DNA of 64,000 bases, taken from positions 88,160,945-88,224,944 of the forward strand of contig OZ025243.1 in NCBI GenBank assembly GCA_964019155.1, in the 5' to 3' direction. This document shows, piece by piece, positions 10,611-24,117 of the stretch. Source of the DNA: Osedax fenrisi. Its lineage: Eukaryota; Annelida; Polychaeta; Sabellida; Siboglinidae. The notes under the pieces were generated by a model, which had not been told where the DNA came from, searched no databases, and was given only the letters and a program-made list of their open reading frames with translations. Position numbers and translations under genes: made by a program. How positions within the stretch are numbered: position 1 is the first letter of the stretch; every line of letters starts with the position of its first letter.

Positions 10611-11609
10611 ATATATATATAAATGATAATTATCTCATAAATCGTTAAAAAAAATGTTATATAATTATTAAAACCTTTTTATGTTGGAAATTATTATACA
10701 TAATGTTTAGTATATGATGTAAATATGAGGAGTATATTTATATAAAGAATAGATAAGTCATATTACAGTCACACAGTTGCTCTCTGAACGACATTTAATA
10801 CATTATTTTAATAATAATTAAGTATATTTTAAAGTAAAATAATTTGTGAAAAACAAATGAAATAAGCACACCCCTTAATAATAATAATTATAGACATTAA
10901 TTGAATATTAACATTATATTTATCTGAAATCGTGTTATCCTCTTCATCTGAAGATGTCGATGTGATTCTGAGTATCTTGTATCTGTATAACATAATTAAG
11001 ATAATAATTTAACATTATATTTATATATATATTTGTTGATAATAAAGAGTATAAAACATATTATTATCTAGAATTCCCAGGAGTATTAGGTATATATATA
11101 TAAATGATAATTATCTCAAAAAATGTTATATAATTATTAAAACCTTTTTATGTTGGTAATTATTATACATAATGTTTAGTATATGATGTAAATATAAGGA
11201 GTATGTTTATATAAAAAATAGATAAGTCACAATACAATCACACACATTTAATACATTATTTTAATAATAATTAAGTATATTTTAAAGTAAAATAATTTGT
11301 GAAAAACAAATGAAATAAGCACACCCCTTAATAATAATAATTATAGACATTAATTGAATATTAACATTATATTTATCTGAAATCGTGTTATCCTCTTCAT
11401 CTGAAGATGTCGATGTGATTCTGAGTATCTTGTATCTGTATAACATAATTAAGATAATAATTTAACATTATATTTATATATATATTTGTTAATAATAAAG
11501 AGTATAAAACATATTATTATCTAGAATTCCTAGGAGTATTAGGTATATATATATAAATGATAATTATCTCAAAAAATGTTATATAATTATTACAACCTTT
11601 TTATGTTAG

Positions 11610-13900
11610 TAATTATTATACATAATGTTTACTAAACATTGTTTAGTATATGATGTAAATATAAGAAGTATGTTTATATAAAAAATAGATAAGTCACATT
11701 ACAATTACACACATTTAATACATTATTTTAATAATAATTAATTATATTTTAAAGTAAAATAATTTGTGAAAACAAATGAAATGAGAACCCCTTAATAATA
11801 ATAATTATAGACATTAATTGAATATTAACATTATATTTATCTGAAATCGTGTTATCCTCTTCATCTGAAGATGTCGATGTGATTCTGAGTATCTTGTATC
11901 TGTATAACATAATTAAGATAATTATTTAACATTATATTTATATATATATTTGTTGATAATAAAGAGTATAACACATATTGTTATCTAGAATTCCTAGGAG
12001 TATTAGGTATATATATAAATGATAATTATCTCAAAAAATGTTATATAATTATTAAAACCATTTTATGTTGGTAATTATTATACATGTTTAGTATATGATG
12101 TAAATATGAGGAGTATATTTATATAAAGAATAGATAAGTCACATTACAATCACACACATTTAATACATTATTTTAATAATAATTAATTATATTTTAAAGT
12201 AAAATAATTTGTGAAAAACAAATGAAATGAGAACACCCCTTAATAATAATAATTATAGACATTAATTGAATATTAACATTATATTTATCTGAAATCGTGT
12301 TATCCTCTTCATCTGAAGATGTCGATGTGATTCTGAATATCTTGTATCTGTATAACATAATTAAGATAATAATTTAACATTATATTTATATATATATTTG
12401 TTGATAATAAAGAGTATAAAACATATTATTATCTAGAATTCCCAGGAGTATTAGGTATATATATAAATGATAATTATCTCAAAAAATGTTATATAATTAT
12501 TAAAACCTTTTTATGTTGGTAATTATTATACATAATGTTTAGTATATGATGTAAATATAAGGAGTATGTTTATATAAAAAATAGATAAGTCACATTACAA
12601 TCACACACATTTAATACATTATTTTAATAATAATTAATTATATTTTAAAGTAAAATAATTTGTGAAAAACAAATGAAATGAGAACCCATTAATAATAATA
12701 ATTATAGACATTAATTGAATATTAACATTATATTTATCTGAAATCGTGTTATCCTCTTCATCTGAAGATGTCGATGTGATTCTGAGTATCTTGTATCTGT
12801 ATAACATAATTAAGATAATAATTTAACATTATATTTATATATATATTTGTTGATAATAAAGAGTATAAAACATATTATTATCTAGAATTCCTAGGAGTAT
12901 TAGGTATATATATATAAATGATAATTATCTCAAAAAATGTTATATAATTATTACAACCTTTTTATGTTAGTAATTATTATACATAATGTTTACTAAACAT
13001 TGTTTAGTATATGATGTAAATATAAGGAGTATGTTTATATAAAAAATATATAAGTCACATTACAATCACACACATTTAATACATTATTTTAATAATAATT
13101 AATTATATTTTAAAGTAAAATAATTTGTGAAAAACAAATGAAATGAGAACACCCCTTAATAATAATAATTATAGACATTAATTGAATATTAACATTATAT
13201 TTATCTGAAATCGTGTTATCCTCTTCATCTGAAGATGTCGATGTGATTCTGAGTATCTTGTATCTGTATAACATAATTAAGATAATAATTTAACATTATA
13301 TTTATATATATATTTGTTGATAATAAAGAGTATAAAACATATTGTTATCTAGAATTCCTAGGAGTATTAGGTATATATATATATAAATGATAATTATCTC
13401 AAAAAATGTTATATAATTATTAAAACCATTTTATGTTGGTAATTATTATACATGTTTAGTATATGATGTAAATATGAGGAGTATATTTATATAAAGAATA
13501 GATAAGTCACATTACAATCACACACATTTAATACATTATTTTAATAATAATTAATTATATTTTAAAGTAAAATAATTAGTGAAAAACAAATGAAATGAGA
13601 ACACCCCTTAATAATAATTATAGACATTAATTGAATATTAACATTATATTTATCTGAAATCGTGTTATCCTCTTCATCTGAAGATGTCGATGTGATTCTG
13701 AGTATCTTGTATCTGTATAACATAATTAAGATAATAATTTAACATTATATTTATATATATATATTTGTTGATAATAAAGAGTATAAAACATATTGTTATC
13801 TGGAATTCCTAGGAGTATTAGGTATATATATAAATGATAATTATCTCAAAACATTTTATATAATTATTAAAACCTTTTTATGTTGGTAATTATTATACAT
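11610..13900. repeat. Higher-order block 1 (five satellite monomers)
   Basis: Five consecutive monomers with the variant order cccctta, acacccc (gaatatc), cccatta, acacccc, short-aattagtg. Diagnostic changes (tttactaaacattgttta at 11620 and 12990, aagaagtatg, caattacac, aaaacattttat at 13848) reappear in the same order at 14795-17085. The shift is 3178-3186 bp, about seven monomers. Confidence 0.9.
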
Positions 13901-14794
13901 AATGTTTAGTATATGATGTAAATCTAAGGAGTATGTTTATATAAAAAATAGATAAGTCACATTACAATTACACACATTTAATACATTATTTTAATAATAA
14001 TTAATTATATTTTAAAGTAAAATAATTTGTGAAAAACAAATGAAATGAGAACCCCTTAATAATAATAATTATAGACATTAATTGAATATTAACATTATAT
14101 TTATCTGAAATCGTGTTATCCTCTTCATCTGAAGATGTCGATGTGATTCTGAATATCTTGTATCTGTATAACATAATTAAGATAAAATTTAACATTATAT
14201 TTATATATATATTTGTTGATAATAAAGAGTATAAAACATATTATTATCTAGAATTCCCAGGAGTATTAGGTATATATATATATAAATGATAATTATCTCA
14301 AAAAATGTTATATAATTATTAAAACCTTTTTATGTTGGTAATTATTATACATAATGTTTAGTATATGATGTAAATATAAGGAGTATGTTTATATAAAAAA
14401 TAGATAAGTCACATTACAATCACACACATTTAATACATTATTTTAATAATAATTAATTATATTTTAAAGTAAAATAATTTGTGAAAAACAAATGAAATGA
14501 GAACCCATTAATAATAATAATTATAGACATTAATTGAATATTAACATTATATTTATCTGAAATCGTGTTATCCTCTTCATCTGAAGATGTCGATGTGATT
14601 CTGAGTATCTTGTATCTGTATAACATAATTAAGATAATAGTTTAACATTATATTTATATATATATTTGTTGATAATAAAGAGTATAAAACATATTATTAT
14701 CTAGAATTCCTAGGATTATTAGGTATATATATATAAATGATAATTATCTAAAAAAATGTTATATAATTATTACAACCTTTTTATGTTAGTAATT

Positions 14795-17085
14795 ATTATA
14801 CATAATGTTTACTAAACATTGTTTAGTATATGATGTAAATATAAGAAGTATGTTTATATAAAAAATAGATAAGTCACATTACAATTACACACATTTAATA
14901 CATTATTTTAATAATAATTAATTATATTTTAAAGTAAAATAATTTGTGAAAAACAAATGAAATGAGAACCCCTTAATAATAATAATTATAGACATTAATT
15001 GAATATTAACATTATATTTATCTGAAATCGTGTTATCCTCTTCATCTGAAGATGTCGATGTGATTCTGAGTATCTTGTATCTGTATAACATAATTAAGAT
15101 AATAATTTAACATTATATTTATATATATATTTGTTGATAATAAAGAGTATAACACATATTGTTATCTAGAATTCCTAGGAGTATTAGGTATATATATAAA
15201 TGATAATTATCTCAAAAAATGTTATATAATTATTAAAACCATTTTATGTTGGTAATTATTATACATGTTTAGTATATGATGTAAATATGAGGAGTATATT
15301 TATATAAAGAATAGATAAGTCACATTACAATCACACACATTTAATACATTATTTTAATAATAATTAATTATATTTTAAAGTAAAATAATTTGTGAAAAAC
15401 AAATGAAATGAGAACACCCCTTAATAATAATAATTATAGACATTAATTGAATATTAACATTATATTTATCTGAAATCGTGTTATCCTCTTCATCTGAAGA
15501 TGTCGATGTGATTCTGAATATCTTGTATCTGTATAACATAATTAAGATAATAATTTAACATTATATTTATATATATATATTTGTTGATAATAAAGAGTAT
15601 AAAACATATTATTATCTAGAATTCCCAGGAGTATTAGGTATATATATATAAATGATAATTATCTCAAAAAATGTTATATAATTATTAAAACCTTTTTATG
15701 TTGGTAATTATTATACATAATGTTTAGTATATGATGTAAATATAAGGAGTATGTTTATATAAAAAATAGATAAGTCACATTACAATCACACACATTTAAT
15801 ACATTATTTTAATAATAATTAATTATATTTTAAAGTAAAATAATTTGTGAAAAACAAATGAAATGAGAACCCATTAATAATAATAATTATAGACATTAAT
15901 TGAATATTAACATTATATTTATCTGAAATCGTGTTATCCTCTTCATCTGAAGATGTCGATGTGATTCTGAGTATCTTGTATCTGTATAACATAATTAAGA
16001 TAATAATTTAACATTATATTTATATATATATTTGTTGATAATAAAGAGTATAAAACATATTATTATCTAGAATTCCTAGGACTATTAGGTATATATATAT
16101 AAATGATAATTATCTCAAAAAATGTTATATAATTATTACAACCTTTTTATGTTAGTAATTATTATACATAATGTTTACTAAACATTGTTTAGTATATGAT
16201 GTAAATATAAGGAGTATGTTTATATAAAAAATAGATAAGTCACATTACAATCACACACATTTAATACATTATTTTAATAATAATTAATTATATTTTAAAG
16301 TAAAATAATTTGTGAAAAACAAATGAAATGAGAACACCCCTTAATAATAATAATTATAGACATTAATTGAATATTAACATTATATTTATCTGAAATCGTG
16401 TTATCCTCTTCATCTGAAGATGTCGATGTGATTCTGAGTATCTTGTATCTGTATAACATAATTAAGATAATAATTTAACATTATATTTATATATATATTT
16501 GTTGATAATAAAGAGTATAAAACATATTGTTATCTAGAATTCCTAGGAGTATTAGGTATATATATATAAATGATAATTATCTCAAAAAATGTTATATAAT
16601 TATTAAAACCATTTTATGTTGGTAATTATTATACATGTTTAGTATATGATGTAAATATGAGGAGTATATTTATATAAAGAATAGATAAGTCACATTACAA
16701 TCACACACATTTAATACATTATTTTAATAATAATTAATTATATTTTAAAGTAAAATAATTAGTGAAAAACAAATGAAATGAGAACACCCCTTAATAATAA
16801 TTATAGACATTAATTGAATATTAACATTATATTTATCTGAAATCGTGTTATCCTCTTCATCTGAAGATGTCGATGTGATTCTGAGTATCTTGTATCTGTA
16901 TAACATAATTAAGATAATAATTTAACATTATATTTATATATATATATTTGTTGATAATAAAGAGTATAAAACATATTGTTATCTGGAATTCCTAGGAGTA
17001 TTAGGTATATATATAAATGATAATTATCTCAAAACATTTTATATAATTATTAAAACCTTTTTATGTTGGTAATTATTATACATAA
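14795..17085. repeat. Higher-order block 2 (five satellite monomers)
   Basis: Copy of block 1 at 11610-13900, carrying the same private variants at the same places with very few differences (for example ctaggactatt at 16076, ctaagg against ataagg at 13923/17106). The near identity, when neighbouring monomers differ more, points to a recent unequal exchange. Confidence 0.9.
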
Positions 17086-17194
17086 TGTTTAGTATATGAT
17101 GTAAATATAAGGAGTATGTTTATATAAAAAATAGATAAGTCACATTACAATCACACACATTTAATACATTATTTTAATAATAATTAATTATATT

Positions 17195-17401
17195 TTAAAG
17201 TAAAATAATTTGTGAAAAACAAATGAAATAAGCACACCCCTTAATAATAATAATTATAGACATTAATTGAATATTAACATTATATTTATCTGAAATCGTT
17301 TTATCCTCTTCATCTGAAATGTCGATGTGATTCTGAGTATCTTGTATCTGTATAACATAATTAAATTTAACTTTACAAATTGAGCAAATAAATGATGACA
17401 T
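17195..17401 (-). other. 68-codon open frame in the terminal satellite monomer
   Basis: The frame begins MSSFICSICKVKF, has NHIDISDEEDKTISDKYN, and ends in AT-rich satellite sequence. Inner monomers have the homologous frame reading TSTSSDEEDNTISDKYN but lose the MSSFICSIC start because their sequence departs at aattaaga. So the rightmost monomer keeps flanking DNA that the others lack. CSICKVKF looks like the first half of a C2H2 finger but no second half follows. It may be a captured exon piece that seeded the satellite, or chance. No function assigned. Confidence 0.3.
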
Positions 17402-18850
17402 TATAATGATTATTAAAAATAAATAAATATGAAAAAAAATATGATTTTTTAATACAAATTTTATGAAAAAAATTAAAGTAAATAATAATATTTTAATGAT
17501 TTATAAAAAATAATGATTGATGATAATATAATAAATAATGTAATGAATAAAATTAATATAAATAATAATATTTTAACGATTTTTAATTAAATATATAATT
17601 ATAAATGAATATAAAAAATAATTCAATATTATAAATATAAATTTATAATAAATAATGAATAAAATTAATATAAATACAAATATTTTACTGATTTATAATT
17701 AAATTTAAAATTACAAATGAATACACAAATATTTTAATATTAGAAATAAAACGTTATAAAAAATAATGATTAATGATACCTAAATAATTTTTTGAATAAA
17801 ATCAATATAAATAATCATATTTTAATTTATAATCCTGAATATGTATATATTTCATATAATTTATGGTTATAATTGGCTAGTATTGAGTAAGTAAATTTTA
17901 ACAAACATGTAAATAAAAGTTCCTGGCAGAAAGGGGATGTTGTATTATGAGTGTTATGACATATATAATTCCACATATGGATATAAATTACGTGCGCCTT
18001 AAATAGCTACTAATTAGATCGTATGCGGAAAATGAATATCAATATAAAAAAAATTATTTTATAATATTATATATATCGATTATTGTAAGATTAGATTAAA
18101 TTAAAGCATTTACTTGTATTTGGTATACACGTATACACATAGTTGAACATAGAAGATCGTGAATAAATGTCCGACATATTTTCGTCATCAAACTTTTGAA
18201 TAATTTTGTAGATATTTTATAAATATTGTTTTATAACAATGATATATATATATCGAATATTAATAACAATTAGATTAACTAATATTAATTATTTGTTAAT
18301 AGTATTACAAGAATTATAATATAACTAAATATGTATTTCACTTATAGGATTTATAGTAAAAAGCCTTAGGGTAAAAAGTATTAAAATATTTAATATTATT
18401 ATAATTATATTATTAAACATTTTCAGAAATTATTATACATTTAATAAATGAGTTATAAATAGACTATTTCGATTAATCCATTAATTATATTTAAATATTA
18501 TAATATATTAATTAATATAATAATGATCAATAGTAATATATATTATCAATATATATATGATCAAGAGAACTTTAAGATCAGATATATATATATATATCCG
18601 GATATATATATGAATATATCAATGACCTGAGATAGATACATTTCACTTTTTTTTATAAATATAATTAATATATTGATAAATATGAATAGTATTTGTAATT
18701 ATAACATTAATATATTAATATTGAAAATAACTTATAATTGTTATGTAATCATATTATTGTATATTTATTTATTAACTCCCATAACTGTATATGATCCCAC
18801 ATTTATCATGGTACAATATTGATACGGCATACTGATTTTAGTACGTTCCA
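17401..18850. other. AT-rich stretch, nothing recognised
   Basis: Extremely AT-rich, with loosely repeated words (aatataaataataatattttaa at 17480, 17560 and 17660). No coding or RNA gene signal. Confidence 0.65.
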
Positions 18851-19024
18851 TTACCTCACTTATAGGTACGTCCTGTCACTTATACGTCCGTCCTACGTCC
18901 CGGAACAAGTGTTCCAGTACGATTGTTCTAAAATATACTGCACAGTTCTGTAATATATTATTATAGTGTTCTGGAGTCGTATTAAGATGTGGATGTACGC
19001 CGTACATTGTACGGTAGTAGTACG

Positions 19025-20345
19025 CTGCGATGGAACATTATAGTATGATATGCTGGAACGTGACAGAATGATATGCTGGAACGTGACAGTACCTTATGCT
19101 GAAACGTGATAGTATGATATGCTGGAACGTAATAGTACATTATGCTGGAACGTATTAGTATGATATGCTGGAACGTAATAGTACATTATGCTGGAACGTA
19201 TTAGTATGATATGCTGGAACGTAATAGTACATTATGCTGGAACGTATTAGTATGATATGCTGGAACGTAATAGTACATTATGCTGGAACGTAATAGTATG
19301 ATATGCTGGAACGTAATAGTACATTATTCTGGAACGTATTAGTATGATATGCTGGAACGTAATAGTAAATTATGCTGGAACGTATTAGTATGATATGCTG
19401 GAACGTAATAGTACATTATGCTGGAACGTATTAGTATGATATGCTGGAACGTAATAGTACATTATGCTGGAACGTATTAATATGATTATCATACGAATAT
19501 GATATGATGGAACGTAATAGTACATTATGCTGGAACGTTATAGTATGATATGCTGGAACGTAATAGTATGATATGCTGGAACGTATTAGTATGATATGCT
19601 GGAACGTATTAGTATGATATGCTGGAACGTAATAATACATTATGCTGGAACGTATTAGTATGATATGCTGGAACGTAATAGTACATTATGCTGGAACGTA
19701 TTAATATGATTATCATACGAATATGATATGATGGAACGTAATAGTACATTATGCTGGAACGTAATAGTATGATATGCTGGAACGTTATAGTATGATATGC
19801 TGGATCGTATTAGTATGATATGCTGGAACGTAATAGTACATTATGCTGGAACGTTATAGTATGATATGCTGGAACGTAATAGTACATTATGCTGGAACGT
19901 AATAGTATGATATGCTGGAACGTAATAGTACATTATGCTGGAACGTATTAGTATGATATGCTGGAACGTAATAGTATATTATGCTGGAACGTATTAGTAT
20001 GATATGCTGGAACGTAATAGTACATTATGCTGGAACGTATTAGCATGATATGCTGGAACGTAATAGTATATTATTCTGGAACGTAATAGTACATTATGCT
20101 GGAACGTAATAGTATGATATGCTGGAACGTTATAGTATGATATGCTGGAACGTAATAGTACATTATGCTGGAACGTATTAGTATGATATGCTGGAACGTA
20201 ATAGTATATTATGCTGGAACGTAATAGTATATTATGCTGGAACGTTATAGTATGATATGCTGGAACGTAATAGTACATTATGCTGGAACGTATTAGTATG
20301 ATATGCTGGAACGTGATAGTACGTTGTGATGGGATGTGAAAGTGA
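19025..20345. repeat. 23-bp minisatellite, dimeric (core atgctggaacgtaatagta)
   Basis: About 57 units of 23 bp. Two unit types alternate: tagtatgatatgctggaacgtaa and tagtacattatgctggaacgtat, giving a 46-bp dimer in most of the array. A longer variant with atgattatcatacgaatatg occurs at 19479 and again at 19707, 228 bp apart (about ten units), which shows block duplication. Flanks 18850-19024 and 20300-20380 hold degenerate gtacgt and gtgatagtacg words. Open frames of 69 and 129 codons on the minus strand are by-products of the unit. Confidence 0.96.
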
Positions 20346-20399
20346 GGTGTGCTGCATGGTGATAGTACGATATAATAGAACATAACATTACGGTGTTAT

Positions 20400-21737
20400 A
20401 AATAAATTATAATCAACGTATAAATAAGATGTATTTATCGAATATAATTTTAATCAGTAAATTACTGGGTATAATACTTGAATTAATATTATATTAAATC
20501 TAGGTATTACAATGAGATTTTTTTTATTGATGCTAGTATAAAATAATTAGTAGAATTGGAGAGTATGAAAAAATAATATTAAATTCATATATTTATTTTG
20601 TAATCAGATAAAATTAGCCAATGTAAATACAAATTGTTTCATCATAAAAACACAATTTAATGTATATCATTTTAATTACTATAATTAGACATATCTTTTT
20701 TTTTAACTATATATTATGATATTTAATTATACAAATTATACTTTTTCCTAACATTTATTTTCGAAAATATTATAAATAATAAGTTTCAAATGACTTAATT
20801 ATAATGCGAATAGTGCACATACATAGTAGTATTATCTAGTTTCTGAAAGACCGTTTAATTTAAAGTATAGGCAATATATTATATGTATATATTAATATAA
20901 CAACGATACTTAAATTATTAGAGTTATTATCATAATAATTATGGTTACCATTAATATAATGATTATTGTAACTATAATTTGATTTACTAACAATTAAATG
21001 TTTATTTAAATAATTATTTAAACAAATTCAAAATATTTCGTTTAAAATGACTTAATTATAATGCGAATATTCAATATTATATTGTACATACACAATAGTA
21101 TTATATAGTTTATGAAAGAAAGTTTAATTTAAAGTAGAAACAAAAATAAAATGTGTAGGATATATACCTATATATATAGGTATATATACCTATATATACC
21201 TATATATACCTATATCATGGTGATGATGATCATCTTCATCAATATAAAGAAAGTTTAGATACTTCGATGGTATAGGAATACCCTACATATAAATAAAGTA
21301 ACACTAGGTAAATTTGTATAGTAGTATAATAACTATAATAGTTACTATAATTATTATATATTGAATATAATATTTGCATTATAATAATAATAGGTATAAC
21401 TATAATAGTAACTTAGTAACTTATATATAAGTTACTAATACTATAGTATTATAGTCAAAGTTTTAATAAGTAAAACTAAGTAACCATTACTGTAATTATT
21501 GCAGTAATTGAACTAATTATTTGTCAAGTTAATTAATTACTATCGATCATATATAATCTAATTATTAAGGTAAATGTAATAATTATATAATAAGATTACA
21601 CAAATAGGTAAACTGTTGTATTACAAATTATAATATAAATCACAAATTATTCTTAAATATATAAATATAATAAACCTATAGGTTATATATATATATATTA
21701 TAGATTATATATAATATAAATAGGATTATATATCCCG
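20400..21737. other. AT-rich stretch with a 100-bp direct duplication
   Basis: 20788-20875 and 21043-21135 are direct copies (aaatgacttaattataatgcgaata, then tagtattat.tagttt.tgaaag, then gtttaatttaaagtag). A (TATACC/TATAGG) microsatellite lies at 21160-21215. No gene recognised. Confidence 0.7.
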
Positions 21738-21767
21738 ACTATAGTCGAGATATATCTCGACTATAGT
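21738..21767. repeat. 30-bp perfect palindrome
   Basis: Both halves are exact complements: ACTATAGTCGAGATA then its reverse. Isolated and of unknown origin. Confidence 0.9.
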
Positions 21768-21850
21768 TAGGCGTGTACTTAGGTGTACCTACCTTGCTAA
21801 ATCTGGCAGTAATTGTAGTTCGAATCCCATGGGATACTGCAGTATTGGCA
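21766..21850 (+). other. tRNA-like box B, possible SINE head
   Basis: GTAGTTCGAATCCCATGGG (21815-21833) fits a T-arm / pol III box B (GGTTCGANNCC with A for the first G). An A box in the expected place is not convincing and the cloverleaf cannot be completed, so this is at best a decayed tRNA-derived SINE or tRNA relic. Confidence 0.3.
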
Positions 21851-22271
21851 TATTTTGTATCTTTTTACAATATAATTATGTTTTTAAATATATATATTTT
21901 TATATAAAATATATTTGATTCACAGTGAAATTCATACAGCTCGATGCGTGCATATACATATTATAATATAGTTATAATTATAGAGTTAACTCTATACGAA
22001 ATATAATATATTTAGGCCTATATATACTGTATTGAATATTGTAATATTTGTAATCATCCCTACCAATTAATTATATCTACTCATGTTTTATATTAAAAAA
22101 ACTAGGTTTATCATTTAAACTATATTCCATAAATCAAATATGTTATATATTAATAGGACTTACCGCATACGAATACCGGCATACCAATCTAAAGGGCTTC
22201 GCCCCTTATATGTATAGGGTATATCCCCACCTATTCCATAGAGTACCATTTTGAATATTAAATAATATAGG

Positions 22272-22273
22272 CT
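22272..22273. other. CT target-site duplication, left copy
   Basis: Matches CT at 22706-22707 across the palindromic element. Confidence 0.6.
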
Positions 22274-22705
22274 CCCAGCTAACAGTAAGAGCAGCATAAT
22301 AGCAGCATAACAGCATATGTTATAGCCTCAAATGTTTACATTGTGCTATTATTCTGCCATTATGCTGCTATTAAATGTCTATTATGCTGCTATTAATTTG
22401 TCATGCTATTATACTGCTGTTATGCTGCTATTATGCTGCCATTGTGATAATATTATTTGCTATTAATTTTAAAAGTATATTATGATGCTATTATGCTGCT
22501 ATTATTAGAATAGCAGCATAATAGCAGTATAATATATTTTTAAATTAATAACAGAATAATAGCAGCATAATAGCATGAACAATTAATAGCAGCATAATAG
22601 ACATTTAATAGCAGCATAATGGCAGCATAATAACACAATGTAAACATTTGAGGCTATAACATATGCTGTTATGCTGCTATTATGCTGCTATTACTGTTAG
22701 CTGGG
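22274..22705. mobile_element. 432-bp near-palindromic TIR element with CT target duplication
   Basis: Starts CCCAGCTAACAGTAAGAGC and ends with its complement; the two halves pair almost end to end (centre near 22489). The inside is built of repeated agcagcataat words. CT flanks both ends (22272-22273 and 22706-22707), a 2-bp target duplication. It sits inside the gtaccatt minisatellite. The ends resemble those of the 6.3-kb element at 40291-46579 (CCCAGCAAACATTAACAG), whose duplication is AG, the same dinucleotide read from the other strand. It has no ORF and needs a transposase in trans. Confidence 0.85.
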
Positions 22706-23115
22706 CTACCATAACATATATTTCCTAAGGTACCATCATTTAAAAAACCCAGTGTATCATATCATTATATTACATTGAGTACCATTTTGAAAACTATATA
22801 ATGTACCATTTCACATATATTTCATAATGTACCATAATTTAAACAACCTAATGTACCATTTACATTATATTATATAACGTACCATTTTGAAAACGCTGTA
22901 TTGTACCATTTTGAATAAATTTCCTCATGTACCATTTTGAAAACGCTGTATTGTACCATTTTGAATAAATTTCCTAATGTACCATTTTGAAAACGCTGTA
23001 TTGTACCATTTCAAATAAATTTCCTAATGTACCATCTAGAAATACATTATAATTCAAATTAATATCCTCAGATGGTACATGAGCTAATGTACCATTTGAG
23101 AATCACCTCTTGTAC

Positions 23116-23850
23116 CATATTTTCTAACTATAGTTTCACTATAATATCGACCTTTGATTGTCGTAACAAAATATTTCTTTAAAAACTGTCATAAATATAG
23201 CTTATTATGTATAATTATTGTTAATTTATAATATATATTATAAGAATAATGTTATCGATATATTAGTGTGGTATTATATTATAATTTAATACTAGACATG
23301 TAGTCAAATATACAACTAAAACACATATATTACCATACAATTTAAAATAAATCTCAGAATATTGATTTTAATTTATTTTGAATCTTAGAAATATTTCAGC
23401 CCTCTCAAAAATTATAAAAACTTTATGAAATGTTCATAATATCTTTATTATTATATGTATAATAATGTTTACTTAAAATATATTTATTAGAAATAGAATA
23501 ACATATACAAATATGAAAACAATTACAAACAAATAATTTAATTTAGCATCATATTTTGTTTGTGAACCATTTTGTTTTACAATTTATTAAGTAACTTTAA
23601 TTGTCATTATATTGGTTAACAATATGAAATTTACAGAATGTAAATCGAATCAAAACCCTAAGTACTGAAACATTTTTTAAATACATAAAAAATATGATCT
23701 CCTATCTTAATACATTGTATGAAAAGCTGCGAAACCCTTAAACACGTCGTCCCACTAAATTGTATTTAAAAAAAAAACACACGTTTTTTTTGTATTACCA
23801 TATGTTATCTAATGCAATGATTTTTATATGCCTTTTTAGAGATAGACCAC
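23116..23850. other. AT-rich stretch, nothing recognised
   Basis: No open frame of note and no repeat match seen elsewhere in the window. Confidence 0.6.
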
Positions 23851-24075
23851 CCTTAACGCGCGCCGAGTATCTAGCACACGCCTACGAATTCTTATATATA
23901 CGTCATGCATGACCGCCTCTTGCGTGGCTATATATAGCAGCACATCATCACTTGTACGCCATACAATGTACGGTGCTTCCTTATTCTACCTTAATAAACG
24001 TATACATCAGCTTTGTCGCTGTTAATAAGATAACAAGGGATATACGCACTTATACGATATTATATATATATATAT
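23851..24075 (+). repeat. 220-bp dispersed repeat, copy 1 (LTR-like features)
   Basis: Direct copy of 26343-26565. Contains a TATA-like tggctatatatagcag, a polyadenylation-type aataaacg (23993), cagctttgtcgctgttaataagataaca, and a terminal (TA)n. The segment tatctagcac...gataaca looks like a small LTR (TATA box, AATAAA, end in ACA), but homology with copy 2 runs past both supposed LTR edges, so this may be another kind of repeat. Copy 1 has 14 bp (tacgccatacaatg region) missing from copy 2. Confidence 0.7.
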
Positions 24076-24117
24076 ATCTATATATATATATATTTCTCTA
24101 AACATACTTTAATTAGG

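Larger units (their letters stand above)
10660..17400. repeat. Satellite array, about 455-bp monomer, 15 copies
   Basis: The landmark cgtgttatcctcttcatctg recurs near 10932, 11384, 11845, 12296, 12747, 13213, 13664, 14114, 14566, 15027, 15477, 15929, 16396, 16847 and 17298, so monomers are 450-467 bp. Each has an AT-rich part (ggtatatatataaatgataattatctc, ttatataattattaaaacc) and one less AT-rich block of about 60 bp (tcatctgaagatgtcgatgtgattctg). Monomer variants are marked by gagaacacccc, gagaacccctta, gagaacccatta and ataagcacacccc. First and last monomers share the ataagcacacccc variant. The array ends at about 17363-17400, where the last monomer runs into unique sequence. Confidence 0.97.
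22235..23115. repeat. Diverged minisatellite (TGTACCATTTTGAAAACGCTGTAT and variants)
   Basis: Degenerate units of about 23-28 bp starting with gtaccat: ttgaatattaaat, aacatatatttcctaa, ttgaaaacgctgtatt, ttgaataaatttcctaat. They share TGTACCATTTTGAAAAC with the array at 8128-8862, so the two arrays have one ancestor and this one is older. The 432-bp palindromic element at 22274 is inserted in it. Confidence 0.85.

Noticed and set aside
19994..20383. 129-codon open frame with LLRSSISYYYVPAYHT repeats
   Set aside because: Translation of the 23-bp minisatellite; no start context or non-repeat part.
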